Numbered from the stretch's first letter, positions 53,635-63,875 are shown. The stretch: 64,000 nucleotides of DNA from Bacteroidia bacterium (GCA_016787785.1 JAEUTO010000008.1:22461-86460); one strand, 5' to 3'. Numbers and translations are program-made. The notes: generated by a model from the sequence alone, not told the origin.

Positions 53635-55098
53635 TTAGTAATAAACCGGTCTTCTAACTTCGCTAATGTGTTTGCTAAAACGAATAACCTGGCGGGTATA
53701 ACCATACTCATTATCGTACCAAACATAAAGCACAATACTTTTTTTATCAGGAGAAACAATTGTTGCCTGGCTGTCGAACACACTTGGGCAAGAGCTTCCG
53801 ATAATATCTGTACTTACTAATTCGTTACTAAAAGCGTATTGAATTTGCTCCACCAACGCACCTTGTAAAGCATAACGTTTAATAATTTCGTTTACTTCGT
53901 CTTTCGTAATTTCTTTATTAATATTTAAATTCAAAATAGCCAAACTTACGTTTGGGGTTGGTACACGTACTGAGTTCGCGGTGAACTTTCCACTTAAATG
54001 CGGCAATACTTTTTTCAAGGCACTTTCTGCACCTGTTTCTGTAATTACCATGTTTAACGCGGCAGAGCGGCCACGACGGTATTTTGGATGATAGTTATCC
54101 AACAAGTTCTGATCGTTAGTATACGAGTGAACAGTTTCAATATGTCCTTTTTGAATTCCTAATTCTTTATCAATTACCATCAGAATTGGCATGATAGCAT
54201 TTGTTGTACAGCTTGCTGCAGAAAAAATGGTTTCTTTTTTTACATCAACAGTCTCGTGATTTACACCGTGTACAACGTTTGGCACATCGCCTTTTGCAGG
54301 CGCCGTTAATAATACTTTTGAAACACCTTTTGATTTTAGATGACGGTTTAGTGCGTCGCGATCTCTGAATACACCTGTGTTATCAATAACTAGCGCATCA
54401 CGGATGCCGTATTTTGTATAATCAATATCTTCCGGGTTTTTTGCATCTATCATGTAAACGGTGTGTCCGTTAATGATGAGCGCTTTATTTTCAAGATCTT
54501 CAATTACAGTTCCCGGAAAAGGCCCGTGTACTGAATCGGTACGTAAAAGATCGGCACGTTTTACAATTTCAATATCGCTGTTACCTCGTGTAACTATCGC
54601 TTTTAAACGCAATTGCTCGCCTTTACCTGCTTGCGCAATTAATTCACGAGCGGCCAAGCGACCAATACGGCCAAAACCGTAAAGTATTACATCCTTTGGT
54701 ATTACCGGGTTTGTAACACCCAGCATATCTTTTAATTTATCGTTTATAAAATCGGTTTGCGATTTGTATTTTGCTTTTTCCTGATCCCACTCAAAAGCTA
54801 ATTTTCCAATATCAATTCTTCCTGCGCCTACCTTCGATTCAGCGATCTCTTGTGCAATAGCAACAGTTTCATAAATCGAAATTGGTTTTTTTACAATGTT
54901 CTTTGCATACAAATGCAGGTTCATTATTTCACTTGCACTTCTATCTACCAATTGGTTACGGAATAAAATAAGCTCGATAGATCTTTCGAACCATAGTTTA
55001 CCCACTATATTTATAAGGTCTAATGCGGCTTTCTCTTGTTTGATCCAATCGTTAAGCTGAGACTTATAATCTGTGTTTGTTTTTTCCAGAGATTCCAT
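53635..55098 (-). CDS. gap: Glyceraldehyde-3-phosphate dehydrogenase, N-terminally extended form
   Basis: I start at the Met giving 487 residues (MESLEKTNTDYKSQLNDWIK). The longer frame adds 30 residues with no conservation. About 130 N-terminal helical residues precede the NAD loop YGFGRIGR (140-147). The catalytic Cys297 lies in SAASCTTN and His324 in ETVHSYTND. The long form occurs in Bacteroidota and some proteobacteria beside a short glycolytic copy. It interconverts G3P and 1,3-bisphosphoglycerate. The role of the extension is unknown. Confidence 0.93.
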   Translation of the reverse strand: MESLEKTNTDYKSQLNDWIKQEKAALDLINIVGKLWFERSIELILFRNQLVDRSASEIMNLHLYAKNIVKKPISIYETVAIAQEIAESKVGAGRIDIGKLAFEWDQEKAKYKSQTDFINDKLKDMLGVTNPVIPKDVILYGFGRIGRLAARELIAQAGKGEQLRLKAIVTRGNSDIEIVKRADLLRTDSVHGPFPGTVIEDLENKALIINGHTVYMIDAKNPEDIDYTKYGIRDALVIDNTGVFRDRDALNRHLKSKGVSKVLLTAPAKGDVPNVVHGVNHETVDVKKETIFSAASCTTNAIMPILMVIDKELGIQKGHIETVHSYTNDQNLLDNYHPKYRRGRSAALNMVITETGAESALKKVLPHLSGKFTANSVRVPTPNVSLAILNLNINKEITKDEVNEIIKRYALQGALVEQIQYAFSNELVSTDIIGSSCPSVFDSQATIVSPDKKSIVLYVWYDNEYGYTRQVIRFSKHISEVRRPVYY

Positions 55099-55201
55099 AA
55101 ATGAATTAATTTTGTGCAAAAGTATCAAATCCTTGCTGAACGGCCAATTTTGTTGATAAAGTAAGGTGTTAATGTTTATAAAAACCACCCAAACTATTTA
55201 A

Positions 55202-55368
55202 GCCACGAATTGCACTAATTTCACTAAAAAAATCTGGAGTTACTTTACTATTTTGTTTTGTGTTAATCGGCTGAAATCCTTATATAAAAGGATTTCAGTT
55301 TATTTCCACTAAAAAATAAAAGGTTTAATTTTTAAATTATTTTTGTGATAATTGGTGAAATTAGTGGC
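55202..55368. repeat. GCCAC...AATTTCAC inverted repeat with an inner 11-bp hairpin
   Basis: The left arm near 55202-55224 (GCCACGAATTGCACTAATTT) and right arm 55350-55368 are related as reverse complements, with an internal 9-bp unit present once more in the left arm. Inside, CTGAAATCCTT (55271-55281) and AAGGATTTCAG (55288-55298) form a perfect hairpin. It fills most of the gap-DUF4834 intergenic space and is not protein coding. Confidence 0.6.
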
Positions 55369-55442
55369 AAAACCTTAACGAGAATGAAATTAACAAACTA
55401 TAACCCCAGTATTGCGCTTAAATAATTAAATTTGTACATATT

Positions 55443-55673
55443 ATGAGAGATATAATCTGGACATTAATTGTTGTTTGGTTAATTTATAAACTGGTAGATA
55501 TTTTTAGAGGAAGTACTAAAAAATCTTTCGCCAACAATTCTTCTAATCAAAATATGCAGAATGAACAAACCAGTACGACTGCAAATTTTTCAGCTAAAAA
55601 AGATCACAAAGAAGTAATTCAAAAAAGCGCCGATAAAGAAGGCGATTACGTGGATTTTGAGGAGATCAAATAA
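55443..55673 (+). CDS. DUF4834 small membrane protein
   Basis: The 76-residue protein has one N-terminal membrane helix (IIWTLIVVWLIYKLVDIF), then a polar, Asn/Lys/Gln-rich tail ending DYVDFEEIK. This is the DUF4834 layout seen in Bacteroidota. Function is unknown. It reads alone between a repeat-rich spacer and a small inverted repeat. Confidence 0.82.
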   Translation: MRDIIWTLIVVWLIYKLVDIFRGSTKKSFANNSSNQNMQNEQTSTTANFSAKKDHKEVIQKSADKEGDYVDFEEIK

Positions 55674-55685
55674 ACTTATTTAGGG

Positions 55686-55746
55686 AAAATGTAAGAGGGA
55701 ATATGGAAAATGTATAGTCCATTTTACCTTTGCCATCTTACATTTT
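55686..55746. repeat. AAAATGTAAGA inverted repeat with ACATTTTACATT direct repeats
   Basis: AAAATGTAAGA (55686-55696) and TCTTACATTTT (55736-55746) are perfect complements. The following bases up to the carA stop repeat TTTTACATTAC. It is related by sequence to the repeat after aroE and lies between convergent genes. Confidence 0.6.
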
Positions 55747-55768
55747 ACATTACATTTTACATTACATT

Positions 55769-56902
55769 TTAGGCTGTTTGCTTTTTCGAAACTTTTGCTT
55801 TTTCAATATTAGTAACAAATTCATCAAACAAATATCTTGCGTCTAATGGGCCCGGACAAGCCTCTGGGTGATACTGCACTGAGAAAGCATTTTTATTTTT
55901 AAGTCGAATACCTTCAATTGTTCCGTCATTTAAATTAATATGCGTGATCTCGATATTTGGATTCTTTTTAATGTCTTCAGGATTTAAACCAAAACCATGA
56001 TTTTGAGAAGTGATCTCACTTTTACCACTGATAAGATTTTGAACAGGCGCATTGATACCACGATGACCGGCTTTCATTTTAAATGTTGAGATCCCTTGCG
56101 ATTCTCCTAATAACTGATGCCCTAAGCAAATACCAAAAACAGGAATATCCGTATCAACCAATTGTTTTACAAAGGCAGAATCTTTTGGCATAGCGCCCGG
56201 ATCGCCGGGACCATTAGATAACATAATGCCATCCGGTTTAAATGCAAGCACTTCTTCTAAAGACGTTCTCATTGGAAAAACCTTTAAATAACAGTTACGT
56301 TCTGCCAATGATCTTAAAATATTTTTCTTTACACCATAATCAATAACTGCTACTTTATGTTTGGCTTTTTCGTCGCCATAAAAATAACTTTTGGTTGTAG
56401 AAACCTTTGAAGACAATTCCAATCCTTCCATTTTTGGAACTTTGGCCAATTGTTTTTTTAAGGATTCAATATCTAAATTATCAGAAGAGATGATGCAGTT
56501 CATAGAGCCGCGATCTCTTATATAACGCACAATTGCACGGGTGTCTACATCAGAGATAGAAACAATGTTTGATTCTTCAAAATACTGTTGCAAACTTTTT
56601 TGTGCACGTGGACGAGAAAAACCGGTATTGAATTTTTTGCAAACCATGCCTGCAATTTTAATACCGTCGCTCTCTACTTCATTTTCTTCTATACCGTAAT
56701 TACCAATGTGTGAGCTTGCCATAACAACAATTTGCCCGAAATAAGAAGGATCGGTAAAAATTTCCTGATAACCTGTCATACCGGTGTTAAAGCAGATCTC
56801 ACCGGTGGTAGTTCCAATTTTTCCGGCGGCTTTTCCTTCAAACACTTTTCCATCTTCGAGTACAAGCAGTGCCTTTGGGTGAGAAGAATATTTTAAATGC
56901 AT
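55769..56902 (-). CDS. carA: Carbamoyl-phosphate synthase small (glutaminase) subunit
   Basis: The 377-residue protein has the N-terminal CarA domain (GEICFNTGMTGYQEI) and a class I glutamine amidotransferase with Cys259 in GICLGHQ, His345 and Glu347 in YHPEA, and SNGPGDPG (229-236). It supplies ammonia to CarB for arginine and pyrimidine synthesis. carB is not adjacent. Confidence 0.96.
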   Translation of the reverse strand: MHLKYSSHPKALLVLEDGKVFEGKAAGKIGTTTGEICFNTGMTGYQEIFTDPSYFGQIVVMASSHIGNYGIEENEVESDGIKIAGMVCKKFNTGFSRPRAQKSLQQYFEESNIVSISDVDTRAIVRYIRDRGSMNCIISSDNLDIESLKKQLAKVPKMEGLELSSKVSTTKSYFYGDEKAKHKVAVIDYGVKKNILRSLAERNCYLKVFPMRTSLEEVLAFKPDGIMLSNGPGDPGAMPKDSAFVKQLVDTDIPVFGICLGHQLLGESQGISTFKMKAGHRGINAPVQNLISGKSEITSQNHGFGLNPEDIKKNPNIEITHINLNDGTIEGIRLKNKNAFSVQYHPEACPGPLDARYLFDEFVTNIEKAKVSKKQTA

Positions 56903-57257
56903 ATTTTTTAGAGTATAATTTAGAGTACAAATTCTAAACCCTAAAGTTGCATTTTTTTTAAATTGGTTCTTTTGAATGTTAATTTGTTTTTAAAACTTGG
57001 GTAAAAAGAGGGTTCAACAAAAGCCATTTACTCAGCGAATAACGCTCTTTAAACAAAATTTTGAGGTTTTTTTATAAAAACCGCATAAAAACAAAATGTG
57101 ACCCAACCTTTACGTGAAACAGAACGTGTTTATATGCGATCAGATGATGATAGATAATTAACTTTTGCCTCTTCGTAAAAATGCCCGTTAATGCCTAAAA
57201 TTATTAGATTATTTAAAACATAAACCTTATATTAGCTAATTAAAATTCTCCCACATT
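56903..57257. other. Divergent intergenic region between carA and the T9SS type B surface protein
   Basis: This is 355 bases without a reading frame. It contains a small hairpin GGTTTTT / AAAAACC near 57065-57082. It should hold both promoters, but no clear TTTG/TAnnTTTG pair was found by eye. Confidence 0.5.
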
Positions 57258-60200
57258 ATGAAAAGAATTATACATTCTTATTTTTTATTTGTTCTTCTAA
57301 TTTTATCAGGAACTGCGTATTCTCAGGTTTTTTGGTCTGAGAACTTTGGCACTGCAACTTGTGCTGGAGCAGGCGGCCAGGGCACGCAGGCTAATGCAGC
57401 TGTGGGCACTGCCAGTAATGGCGCTTGGAGCGTTACCAATTTAGCTACTGGTCCCGGAAATGGTCCTCAGGCTAATATCTGGTTTATGAGCGCATCTGAA
57501 GACGGTTTGCCCGTGGGTTCTTGTGGAACTGGTTGTACAGGTAATGATCGTACTTTACATGTGGGTTCAATTGCTGTTATTTTCATTTGCCCTACTGCTG
57601 ATTGCGGAGCGGCATATTTAGCAGGCGCTGGTGCTAATACTAATAAGAGAGCTGAGTCGCCTGTTATCAATTGTACCGGACAAAGTAACATCAATTTATC
57701 ATTTAAATATATTGCTGAAGGAGTCCCAGGCATCGATTTTTGCGAATTGCTTTACTTTGATGGTGCTGTTTGGAATAGTCTTGGAAACATGGCCCCTACT
57801 GCTAATGGACCGTGTTTAGGTCAAGGCCTTTGGACACCGTTTAGTGTTAATCTTCCAGCAACTGCAAACAATAATCCAGCTGTTAGAATTGGTTTCAGAT
57901 GGACAAACAATGACCCTATTGGCGCTGATCCTTCATTCGCAGTTGATGATATTACGCTTACAAAAATTGCTTTAACTGTAACTACTGCAGCAACTGCTTG
58001 TACCAATCAAACTGTTCAGGCTACCGTTACTGGTACTATAGCCGGCGTTACAACTTATTCATGGGTTTCTATTCCTGCCGGTGCTGTATTTGCGCCGCCA
58101 ACTGGTACTTCTACTGCTATTACTTATACTGCAGCCGGTAATTATTCAATTGGTGTTGTTGCTTTTAATGGTCCTTTACCTGTTGCAACTTCTAACACCG
58201 TTCCTGTGGTTGTTTCTACGGGTCCTACTGTTGGTATTGTTCCTGCGTCTCAAACAATTTGTACAGGTGCATCAGGCACACTCACCGCCAATGCTACTGC
58301 TGGTTCTACTTTCCAATGGTTTAACGGTGCTACTGCTTTAGGTACTGCTTCTACAGAGGTCGTTTCTCCAGGTGCAACAACTTCTTATTCTGTTATTGCA
58401 ACTATTGGTAGTTGTACTGCGGCTGCCAACACCACAGTTACTGTTGGTAATAGTTTAGCTATTTCGGCTGGTGCTTCAAGTCCTTCGGTTTGTCCGGGCT
58501 CTGCGGTTACCTTAACAGCCAGTGGTGGTGCCACATATACCTGGGTTGCTCCTCCTTCAACAACACTTTCAACAACTTCAACAGCAGTAGATAATCCAAC
58601 CACGGCAACAACTTATACTGTCTTTGTTACATCCGGAACCTGTAATGGCAATCTTACCGTACAAGTGGGTATGACAACCGGTCTTTCATTAACTGTGGCA
58701 GCAAGTTCTGCAACCGTTTGTCCGGGCCAAACAACAACATTAACAGCAACAGGTGCTACTAACTACACGTGGTCGCCGGCGAGTTCTTTAAGTACGACGA
58801 GTGGCTCTATTACTGTTGCGTCGCCCAACTCACAAACAACGTATACTGTTGTAGGTGATAATGGCGCGGGTTGTACAGGTACTGCAAATATTACAATAAA
58901 CATGGGTGCAGGCGCCTCAATAGGCGTTTCTGCTACTGCCTCTGCGGTTTGTACAGGCTTTACATCTACTTTAACTGCAACCGGTGCTACATCTTACACA
59001 TGGACAGGAACAACATTAACTACATCCATCGTTCAACCCTCTATCTCAGTTGGTCCGGGAACATACACTGTTCTAGGAAGTACGGGTGTGGGTTGTAATA
59101 GTTTTTCAGTTATAACTATCAATCAGGCGCCTCCACTGAATATACAGGTAACGCAATCAAGTTTCACAACGTGTATAGCCAATAACTATCCGATCTCATT
59201 CTCTAAACCTGTAACTTTAAATGCTACAGGTGCTTCACAATATAACTGGACGCAATGTAATCCAACTTACATGACCATTTGTATAGGGCCAACAATTACG
59301 GTTAGGCCACCTACATCAACTTGTTACACCGTTACAGGTTCTACAGCAGTTTGCTCAGGTTCTGCGGTTGTTTGTGTTACAGTAATACCACAATTTACAA
59401 TGGCAGTTACACCGGCACAACCAATTATGTGTTTGGGTGATTCTATAAAACTAACAACTACAGCTATTGGAACGCTTGCCGTGTTGCCAATTCCAACTGC
59501 AACAAATGCTAACGGTTATGTTTGGACAGAGCCTGCAAATGCTCCGCCACCAAGCTTAGACAATCCTTTATCGGGAACAGTAATTGCTTACCCTTTAAAT
59601 ACCTGTACTTACACGTTTGAGATCTATGATGCAAGAGCTTGCGTTTCTTTACCGAGATTAATTACGGTAACTGTATTGCCAAAACCAATAACAGCTATTG
59701 CAATACCAACCATTAATAACGTTGCAACTAACACCGTTTGTTTTGTGGGATTAAGTCCTGGCGCACCTGATAATACATTAACGTTAACAGGCGTAAATCA
59801 AAATGTAGGTTTACCATTTGGCGTTGTGCCAACGTACACATGGAGCTCCGGATATTTAAATCCACCATGTAATAACCAATCAATTTTAACGCCGGTAAAT
59901 AATAACTCTGTTATTGTAAACGCACCTTGTCGCTTACCATTTCTGGTTACTTACTCTTTAATTTCAGGCTACAATGGTATACCCGGTTGTAGACGGGATG
60001 ATACGGTCACGATTCGAGGAATAGACTGTCGACCGGTCAGGAACATACAATTTGAAACTGCCACACCTAACGATACTATTTGTACGCGAACTTGCGTAAC
60101 TTTCTTAAATCATACCGATACGATGGCTGGATTACCGCAGTTGTATGACTGGACGTTCCCGGGCGGAGCGCCGCCTACATCAACTTTAACTAACCCAACT

Positions 60201-60848
60201 ATTTGTTATAATCTGCCAGGTACATGGAATGTGATCTTAAAAGTTTCAAATCCATATCCTATTGCAGCTGGCGGTAGTACATTAATTGCTTACAGGAATA
60301 AATATATTAAGGTGGTTGATATTCCAAACGTAACTATTATTCCTCCGGGACAATACAGAAGCGATACAACAATTCGTTTTGGACAATGTGTTACATTAAC
60401 AGGTTCTGGTGCTAAATCATATGTATGGAGACCGGATTATAAATTATCTAATTTTCTAACGGTTCCGGTTGTTACTGTTTGCCCGCAAAACACTACGCAG
60501 TATATTTTAGAAGGATGGAATAGTTCGCAATGTCATTCAAGCGATACAATAGATGTGATCGTAGTTCAGGATTGTGGCGAGATGTTCGTACCTAACGCCT
60601 TCTCTCCAAATGATGATGGCGCTAATGATGTACTATACGTGAGAGGTGAGTGTTTAGAGACATTAACGTTTATGGTATTTAACCGCTGGGGTCAAAAAGT
60701 ATTTGAAACCACCGACAAACATATTGGATGGGATGGGACTTTTAAAGGAGATATTATGAATACTGGTGTATTCGTCTATCGACTCGAGGGTAAAGATTAT
60801 GACGGTAAAGGTTATAGTTTGAAGGGTAACGTAACATTAATAAGATAA
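57258..60848 (+). CDS. Giant secreted Ig-like/PKD repeat protein with gliding-motility-type (T9SS type B) sorting domain
   Basis: The 1196-residue protein has a signal peptide (to about residue 22, GTAYSQ). An N-terminal jelly-roll-like domain is followed by at least five Ig-like units, each with a Cys and a TLTAxGAxxYTW strand (VCPGSAVTLTASGG, VCPGQTTTLTATGA, VCTGFTSTLTATGA). A PKD-like domain lies near 945-1005 (LYDWTFPGGAPPT). The C-terminal sorting domain from about 1113 reads FVPNAFSPNDDGANDVLYV ... FNRWGQKVFE ... GVFVYRLEG. Type B cargo is exported by T9SS and usually paired with a PorP/SprF protein, which follows here. It is a probable surface adhesin. Confidence 0.92.
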   Translation: MKRIIHSYFLFVLLILSGTAYSQVFWSENFGTATCAGAGGQGTQANAAVGTASNGAWSVTNLATGPGNGPQANIWFMSASEDGLPVGSCGTGCTGNDRTLHVGSIAVIFICPTADCGAAYLAGAGANTNKRAESPVINCTGQSNINLSFKYIAEGVPGIDFCELLYFDGAVWNSLGNMAPTANGPCLGQGLWTPFSVNLPATANNNPAVRIGFRWTNNDPIGADPSFAVDDITLTKIALTVTTAATACTNQTVQATVTGTIAGVTTYSWVSIPAGAVFAPPTGTSTAITYTAAGNYSIGVVAFNGPLPVATSNTVPVVVSTGPTVGIVPASQTICTGASGTLTANATAGSTFQWFNGATALGTASTEVVSPGATTSYSVIATIGSCTAAANTTVTVGNSLAISAGASSPSVCPGSAVTLTASGGATYTWVAPPSTTLSTTSTAVDNPTTATTYTVFVTSGTCNGNLTVQVGMTTGLSLTVAASSATVCPGQTTTLTATGATNYTWSPASSLSTTSGSITVASPNSQTTYTVVGDNGAGCTGTANITINMGAGASIGVSATASAVCTGFTSTLTATGATSYTWTGTTLTTSIVQPSISVGPGTYTVLGSTGVGCNSFSVITINQAPPLNIQVTQSSFTTCIANNYPISFSKPVTLNATGASQYNWTQCNPTYMTICIGPTITVRPPTSTCYTVTGSTAVCSGSAVVCVTVIPQFTMAVTPAQPIMCLGDSIKLTTTAIGTLAVLPIPTATNANGYVWTEPANAPPPSLDNPLSGTVIAYPLNTCTYTFEIYDARACVSLPRLITVTVLPKPITAIAIPTINNVATNTVCFVGLSPGAPDNTLTLTGVNQNVGLPFGVVPTYTWSSGYLNPPCNNQSILTPVNNNSVIVNAPCRLPFLVTYSLISGYNGIPGCRRDDTVTIRGIDCRPVRNIQFETATPNDTICTRTCVTFLNHTDTMAGLPQLYDWTFPGGAPPTSTLTNPTICYNLPGTWNVILKVSNPYPIAAGGSTLIAYRNKYIKVVDIPNVTIIPPGQYRSDTTIRFGQCVTLTGSGAKSYVWRPDYKLSNFLTVPVVTVCPQNTTQYILEGWNSSQCHSSDTIDVIVVQDCGEMFVPNAFSPNDDGANDVLYVRGECLETLTFMVFNRWGQKVFETTDKHIGWDGTFKGDIMNTGVFVYRLEGKDYDGKGYSLKGNVTLIR

Positions 60849-60859
60849 GGCTTAAACAT

Positions 60860-61915
60860 ATGAAAACTAAATATATCGTCCATTCTTTTTTAGCTTTTTT
60901 AATGGTAAACCAATTATCAAAAGCTCAGGATATTCACTTCTCTCAGTATACCGAGACCCCAAGCAGCATTAACCCTGCGTTGGCCGGCGTACACTATAAC
61001 ACGCGTGTTATTGCTAATTTCAGAACTCAATGGGGAAGCGTTGCAACCAGCTACCAAACTATTGGTTTATCTTTTGAACAAACCATTAAAGCAAAAAAAA
61101 TAAAAGGAAGTTATTTTGCAGTTGCCTTAAATGTATTTAAAGATGCTGCCGGCGACGCTAAATTAAAAAGCCTTAATCCGAATTTGGGTATTTCTTATAT
61201 TCAAAAGATAAATAAGCAAATGAAATTTTCGGGCGGTTTACAAGGTGGTTTGTTTTACAGAACTATTGATGTAAACAACATGCGTTGGGACAGACAATTT
61301 ACCGGTTACGAATATAATTCTTCGTTACCAAGCGGTGAGCCTGCTACACCAAGAAGTGCGATCACTACGTATGATATGGGTGGCGGCGTTAATTTTAATT
61401 ATGCACAAAGCGAAAAATTCTTCAGCTCAAAAGATGGTAATAAATTTGACTTTGGTTTCTCGGCATATCACTATAGCATTCCTGCAAACTCATTTATCAT
61501 CACTTCAGAAAAATTATATACACGTTATTGCGCGTATGCTAATGGTGATTTTAATATACCTAATTCTAAGAACGCTATCATGCCAAGCTTTATATACATG
61601 CGTCAGGGCCCAAGCAGCGAGTTCATTGTAGGAGCATTGTTTAAATTTATTTTGGTAGATCAATCGGTTTATACAACAAATAAAAAACCGTGCGCTATTT
61701 CAGTTGGTTCGCAATACCGTTACAGGGATGCGATCGTTCCTCAGGTATTGGTGCAATATGATAAATATGCATTTGGTGCGTCGTATGATATAAACGTTTC
61801 TGCTTTAACTCCTGCTTCAAAAAGAAATGGTGGTTTAGAGATCATGTTAAGATATAATGTATCACCGGGATATGGCCGTAATTTAGGTCGTGGAGATACT
61901 AAAGCATCATATTAA
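60860..61915 (+). CDS. PorP/SprF-family T9SS membrane protein
   Basis: The 351-residue protein has a signal peptide (to about residue 22, LSKAQ). The family opening is DIHFSQYTETPSSINPALAG, and alternating beta-strands form an outer-membrane barrel. PorP/SprF proteins attach type B sorting-domain proteins to the surface. It lies 11 bases after the giant surface protein, so the pair is a cargo-partner operon, followed by a strong terminator. Confidence 0.95.
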   Translation: MKTKYIVHSFLAFLMVNQLSKAQDIHFSQYTETPSSINPALAGVHYNTRVIANFRTQWGSVATSYQTIGLSFEQTIKAKKIKGSYFAVALNVFKDAAGDAKLKSLNPNLGISYIQKINKQMKFSGGLQGGLFYRTIDVNNMRWDRQFTGYEYNSSLPSGEPATPRSAITTYDMGGGVNFNYAQSEKFFSSKDGNKFDFGFSAYHYSIPANSFIITSEKLYTRYCAYANGDFNIPNSKNAIMPSFIYMRQGPSSEFIVGALFKFILVDQSVYTTNKKPCAISVGSQYRYRDAIVPQVLVQYDKYAFGASYDINVSALTPASKRNGGLEIMLRYNVSPGYGRNLGRGDTKASY

Positions 61916-61921
61916 TAATTT

Positions 61922-61950
61922 AAGCGTTAGTTATCTAACGCTTTTTTTTT
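61922..61950 (+). terminator. Rho-independent terminator of the surface protein/PorP operon
   Basis: AAGCGTTAG / CTAACGCTT with loop TTAT is followed by eight more T residues. Confidence 0.95.
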
Positions 61951-62013
61951 AAACAAAAAGAAAAGTTATAGGTTAAATTCATAGTTGGAGTTATACATGA
62001 AAAAACAAAATTT

Positions 62014-62730
62014 ATGCCTAATGATATTTTTGCTTTTAAAAAATTCTCTATAAAACAAGACAAATGTGCCATGAAAGTTGGTACAGATGCAGTTCTTTTG
62101 GGTGCATGGATCTATCCCAACGGCAGCAAAACAATTTTAGACATTGGAACAGGTACAGGTGTAATTTCGTTGATGCTTGCGCAGAAATCGGAAGCCAAGA
62201 TCACCGCTATAGATATTAATAAAGAAAGTACCGAGCAGGCAAAATTAAATGTTTCGGAAAGTATTTACAGTGCAAAGGTAGATGTAAAGAATATTTCTAT
62301 ACAGGATCTTGCAAAAGAAAGTGATCAGAAATTTGATCTTATCGTTACCAACCCTCCTTATTTTATAGATTCTTACAAGGGTGCAGAAGCTACTCGTACA
62401 ATTGCACGTCACGCGGATGCCTTGCCTTTTGAGGATCTTATTGATAGTGTAAAAAAATTATTAGATATAAAAGGGAAATTTTGTTTGATACTTCCGAAGA
62501 ACGAAGCCGGCATCTTTAGAAAAATGGCCGAGCAAAAAGGATTACACTTATCAAAATTGTTGCGCATAAGAACCAGACTAGAAAAAGAAACTGAGAAAAG
62601 ACATTTAATGCAATTTGAGTTTAAAGAAACAGAGTTCTCGGAAGCCACGCTGGTATTGGAAGAGAACGAATCAAGAAATTACACACAAGCATACAAAGAC
62701 TTTACCAAAGATTATTATTTGAATTTTTAA
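62014..62730 (+). CDS. trmN6: tRNA1(Val) (adenine37-N6)-methyltransferase-like enzyme
   Basis: The 238-residue Rossmann methyltransferase has the SAM loop DIGTGTGVIS (43-52) and the amino-methyltransferase motif NPPY (113-116), plus KQDKCAMKVGTDAVLLGAW near the start, as in YfiC/TrmN6. It methylates N6 of A37 in tRNA1-Val. The upstream ATG at 61997 is out of frame. Substrate is by family only. Confidence 0.88.
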   Translation: MPNDIFAFKKFSIKQDKCAMKVGTDAVLLGAWIYPNGSKTILDIGTGTGVISLMLAQKSEAKITAIDINKESTEQAKLNVSESIYSAKVDVKNISIQDLAKESDQKFDLIVTNPPYFIDSYKGAEATRTIARHADALPFEDLIDSVKKLLDIKGKFCLILPKNEAGIFRKMAEQKGLHLSKLLRIRTRLEKETEKRHLMQFEFKETEFSEATLVLEENESRNYTQAYKDFTKDYYLNF

Positions 62731-62734
62731 TTTT

Positions 62735-63805
62735 TTATTTTATGAGTTTTTGCTGGTATTGATCTCCAGCAATTGCATGCATATTGAGAATGTAAATCCC
62801 TGGTGCAATGTCTGTTATATTTATTTTTTCAGAAATATCTGAGCCTGTAAAATTTTTTATTCTTTTTCCTGAAACATCAAATAATTCTATACTACTAATA
62901 TCAGAAAGATTTACATTGGTTTGAAAGGTTATAAAGTCAGTTATAGGATTATTGACCTTGAAAAAATTAACATCGGAAAATTGATTCTTCAGTGAGGTAG
63001 TATTGCAAAGAGAAATGCCTGCAGTAGAGTAATCATAATTTATTGCTGCACCACCAACCATAAATGGATAAACGCATTGAACGGTTCCTATAGTTTTTGC
63101 CTGCATATCTATCTCTATAAGAGATGATGTATTAACTGATGCAACGTTACTATTTCCGATTATAAAAGCTCTTGAAACATTTCCATTATTAACGCTAAAC
63201 GCCGCATATGGCTGTAAATTTTGGAGACCCATATAATAACAACTTTGAGGTGGATTATTTATATCTACTTCTACAAGATAAGAACTTGTAAAGTTTGCGC
63301 TGGTTCCTGTCATAAACAATCTGTTATTATAAAAAAACAAATCTCCACTCGAAAAAAAATTGCCTGGAAGGATACCAATTTGGGTAAATACATTTGAATT
63401 GTATTTGAATAATCTACAGATACCATTTTGTTGGCCAGCCGCATAAACAGTTCCCATTGTATCTGCAACTAATGCATTTATACTATGATTAAATGTACCT
63501 AAGTGTTGGCAAGATGTGGTATCGCCAATATTTTTCTTGTAAAATATTCCAGATCCACCTGTTACGTAATAAAGATAATTTTTATCAGCAGCAATATCAG
63601 TATATGTCATTTCGGGCGAATTAAATATATCAACTGTGGGTGGACATGTATAAATTTTTAATGAATCGCAGTTTTGAAGATTCATTAAAAATGTTTTGGT
63701 AATAGGCGATGGTAAATCACGTATTGAGGCAACATAAAAACTTTGAGCAGTGGTAATGCTACTTAAACAAATGCTAGCTATTAAACCAAAAAAATATTTT
63801 ACCAT
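62735..63805 (-). CDS. Secreted propeller-like protein with T9SS type A sorting domain
   Basis: The 356-residue protein has a signal peptide (to about residue 21, SSITTAQ). About 250 beta-rich residues with repeated 'xxYxxxG' turns (YLYYVTGGSGIFYKKN, GTVYAAGQQNGICRLF) are probably a beta-propeller. The tail (NNPITDFITFQTNVNLSD, GKRIKNF, GIYILNMHA, QQKLIK) is a T9SS sorting domain of diverged form. It lies downstream of the rRNA operon, beyond that operon's terminator. Confidence 0.78.
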   Translation of the reverse strand: MVKYFFGLIASICLSSITTAQSFYVASIRDLPSPITKTFLMNLQNCDSLKIYTCPPTVDIFNSPEMTYTDIAADKNYLYYVTGGSGIFYKKNIGDTTSCQHLGTFNHSINALVADTMGTVYAAGQQNGICRLFKYNSNVFTQIGILPGNFFSSGDLFFYNNRLFMTGTSANFTSSYLVEVDINNPPQSCYYMGLQNLQPYAAFSVNNGNVSRAFIIGNSNVASVNTSSLIEIDMQAKTIGTVQCVYPFMVGGAAINYDYSTAGISLCNTTSLKNQFSDVNFFKVNNPITDFITFQTNVNLSDISSIELFDVSGKRIKNFTGSDISEKINITDIAPGIYILNMHAIAGDQYQQKLIK

Positions 63806-63875
63806 AATTTATTTATTAATCTGCCAAAACTAAGTTACAAAAAATGACAGGTCTTTATCAAAAAAGAGTCAAAAA

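Noticed and set aside
55099..55188. 30-residue upstream extension of gap
   Set aside because: It is not conserved; the Met at residue 31 fits the known start of long-form GAPDH.
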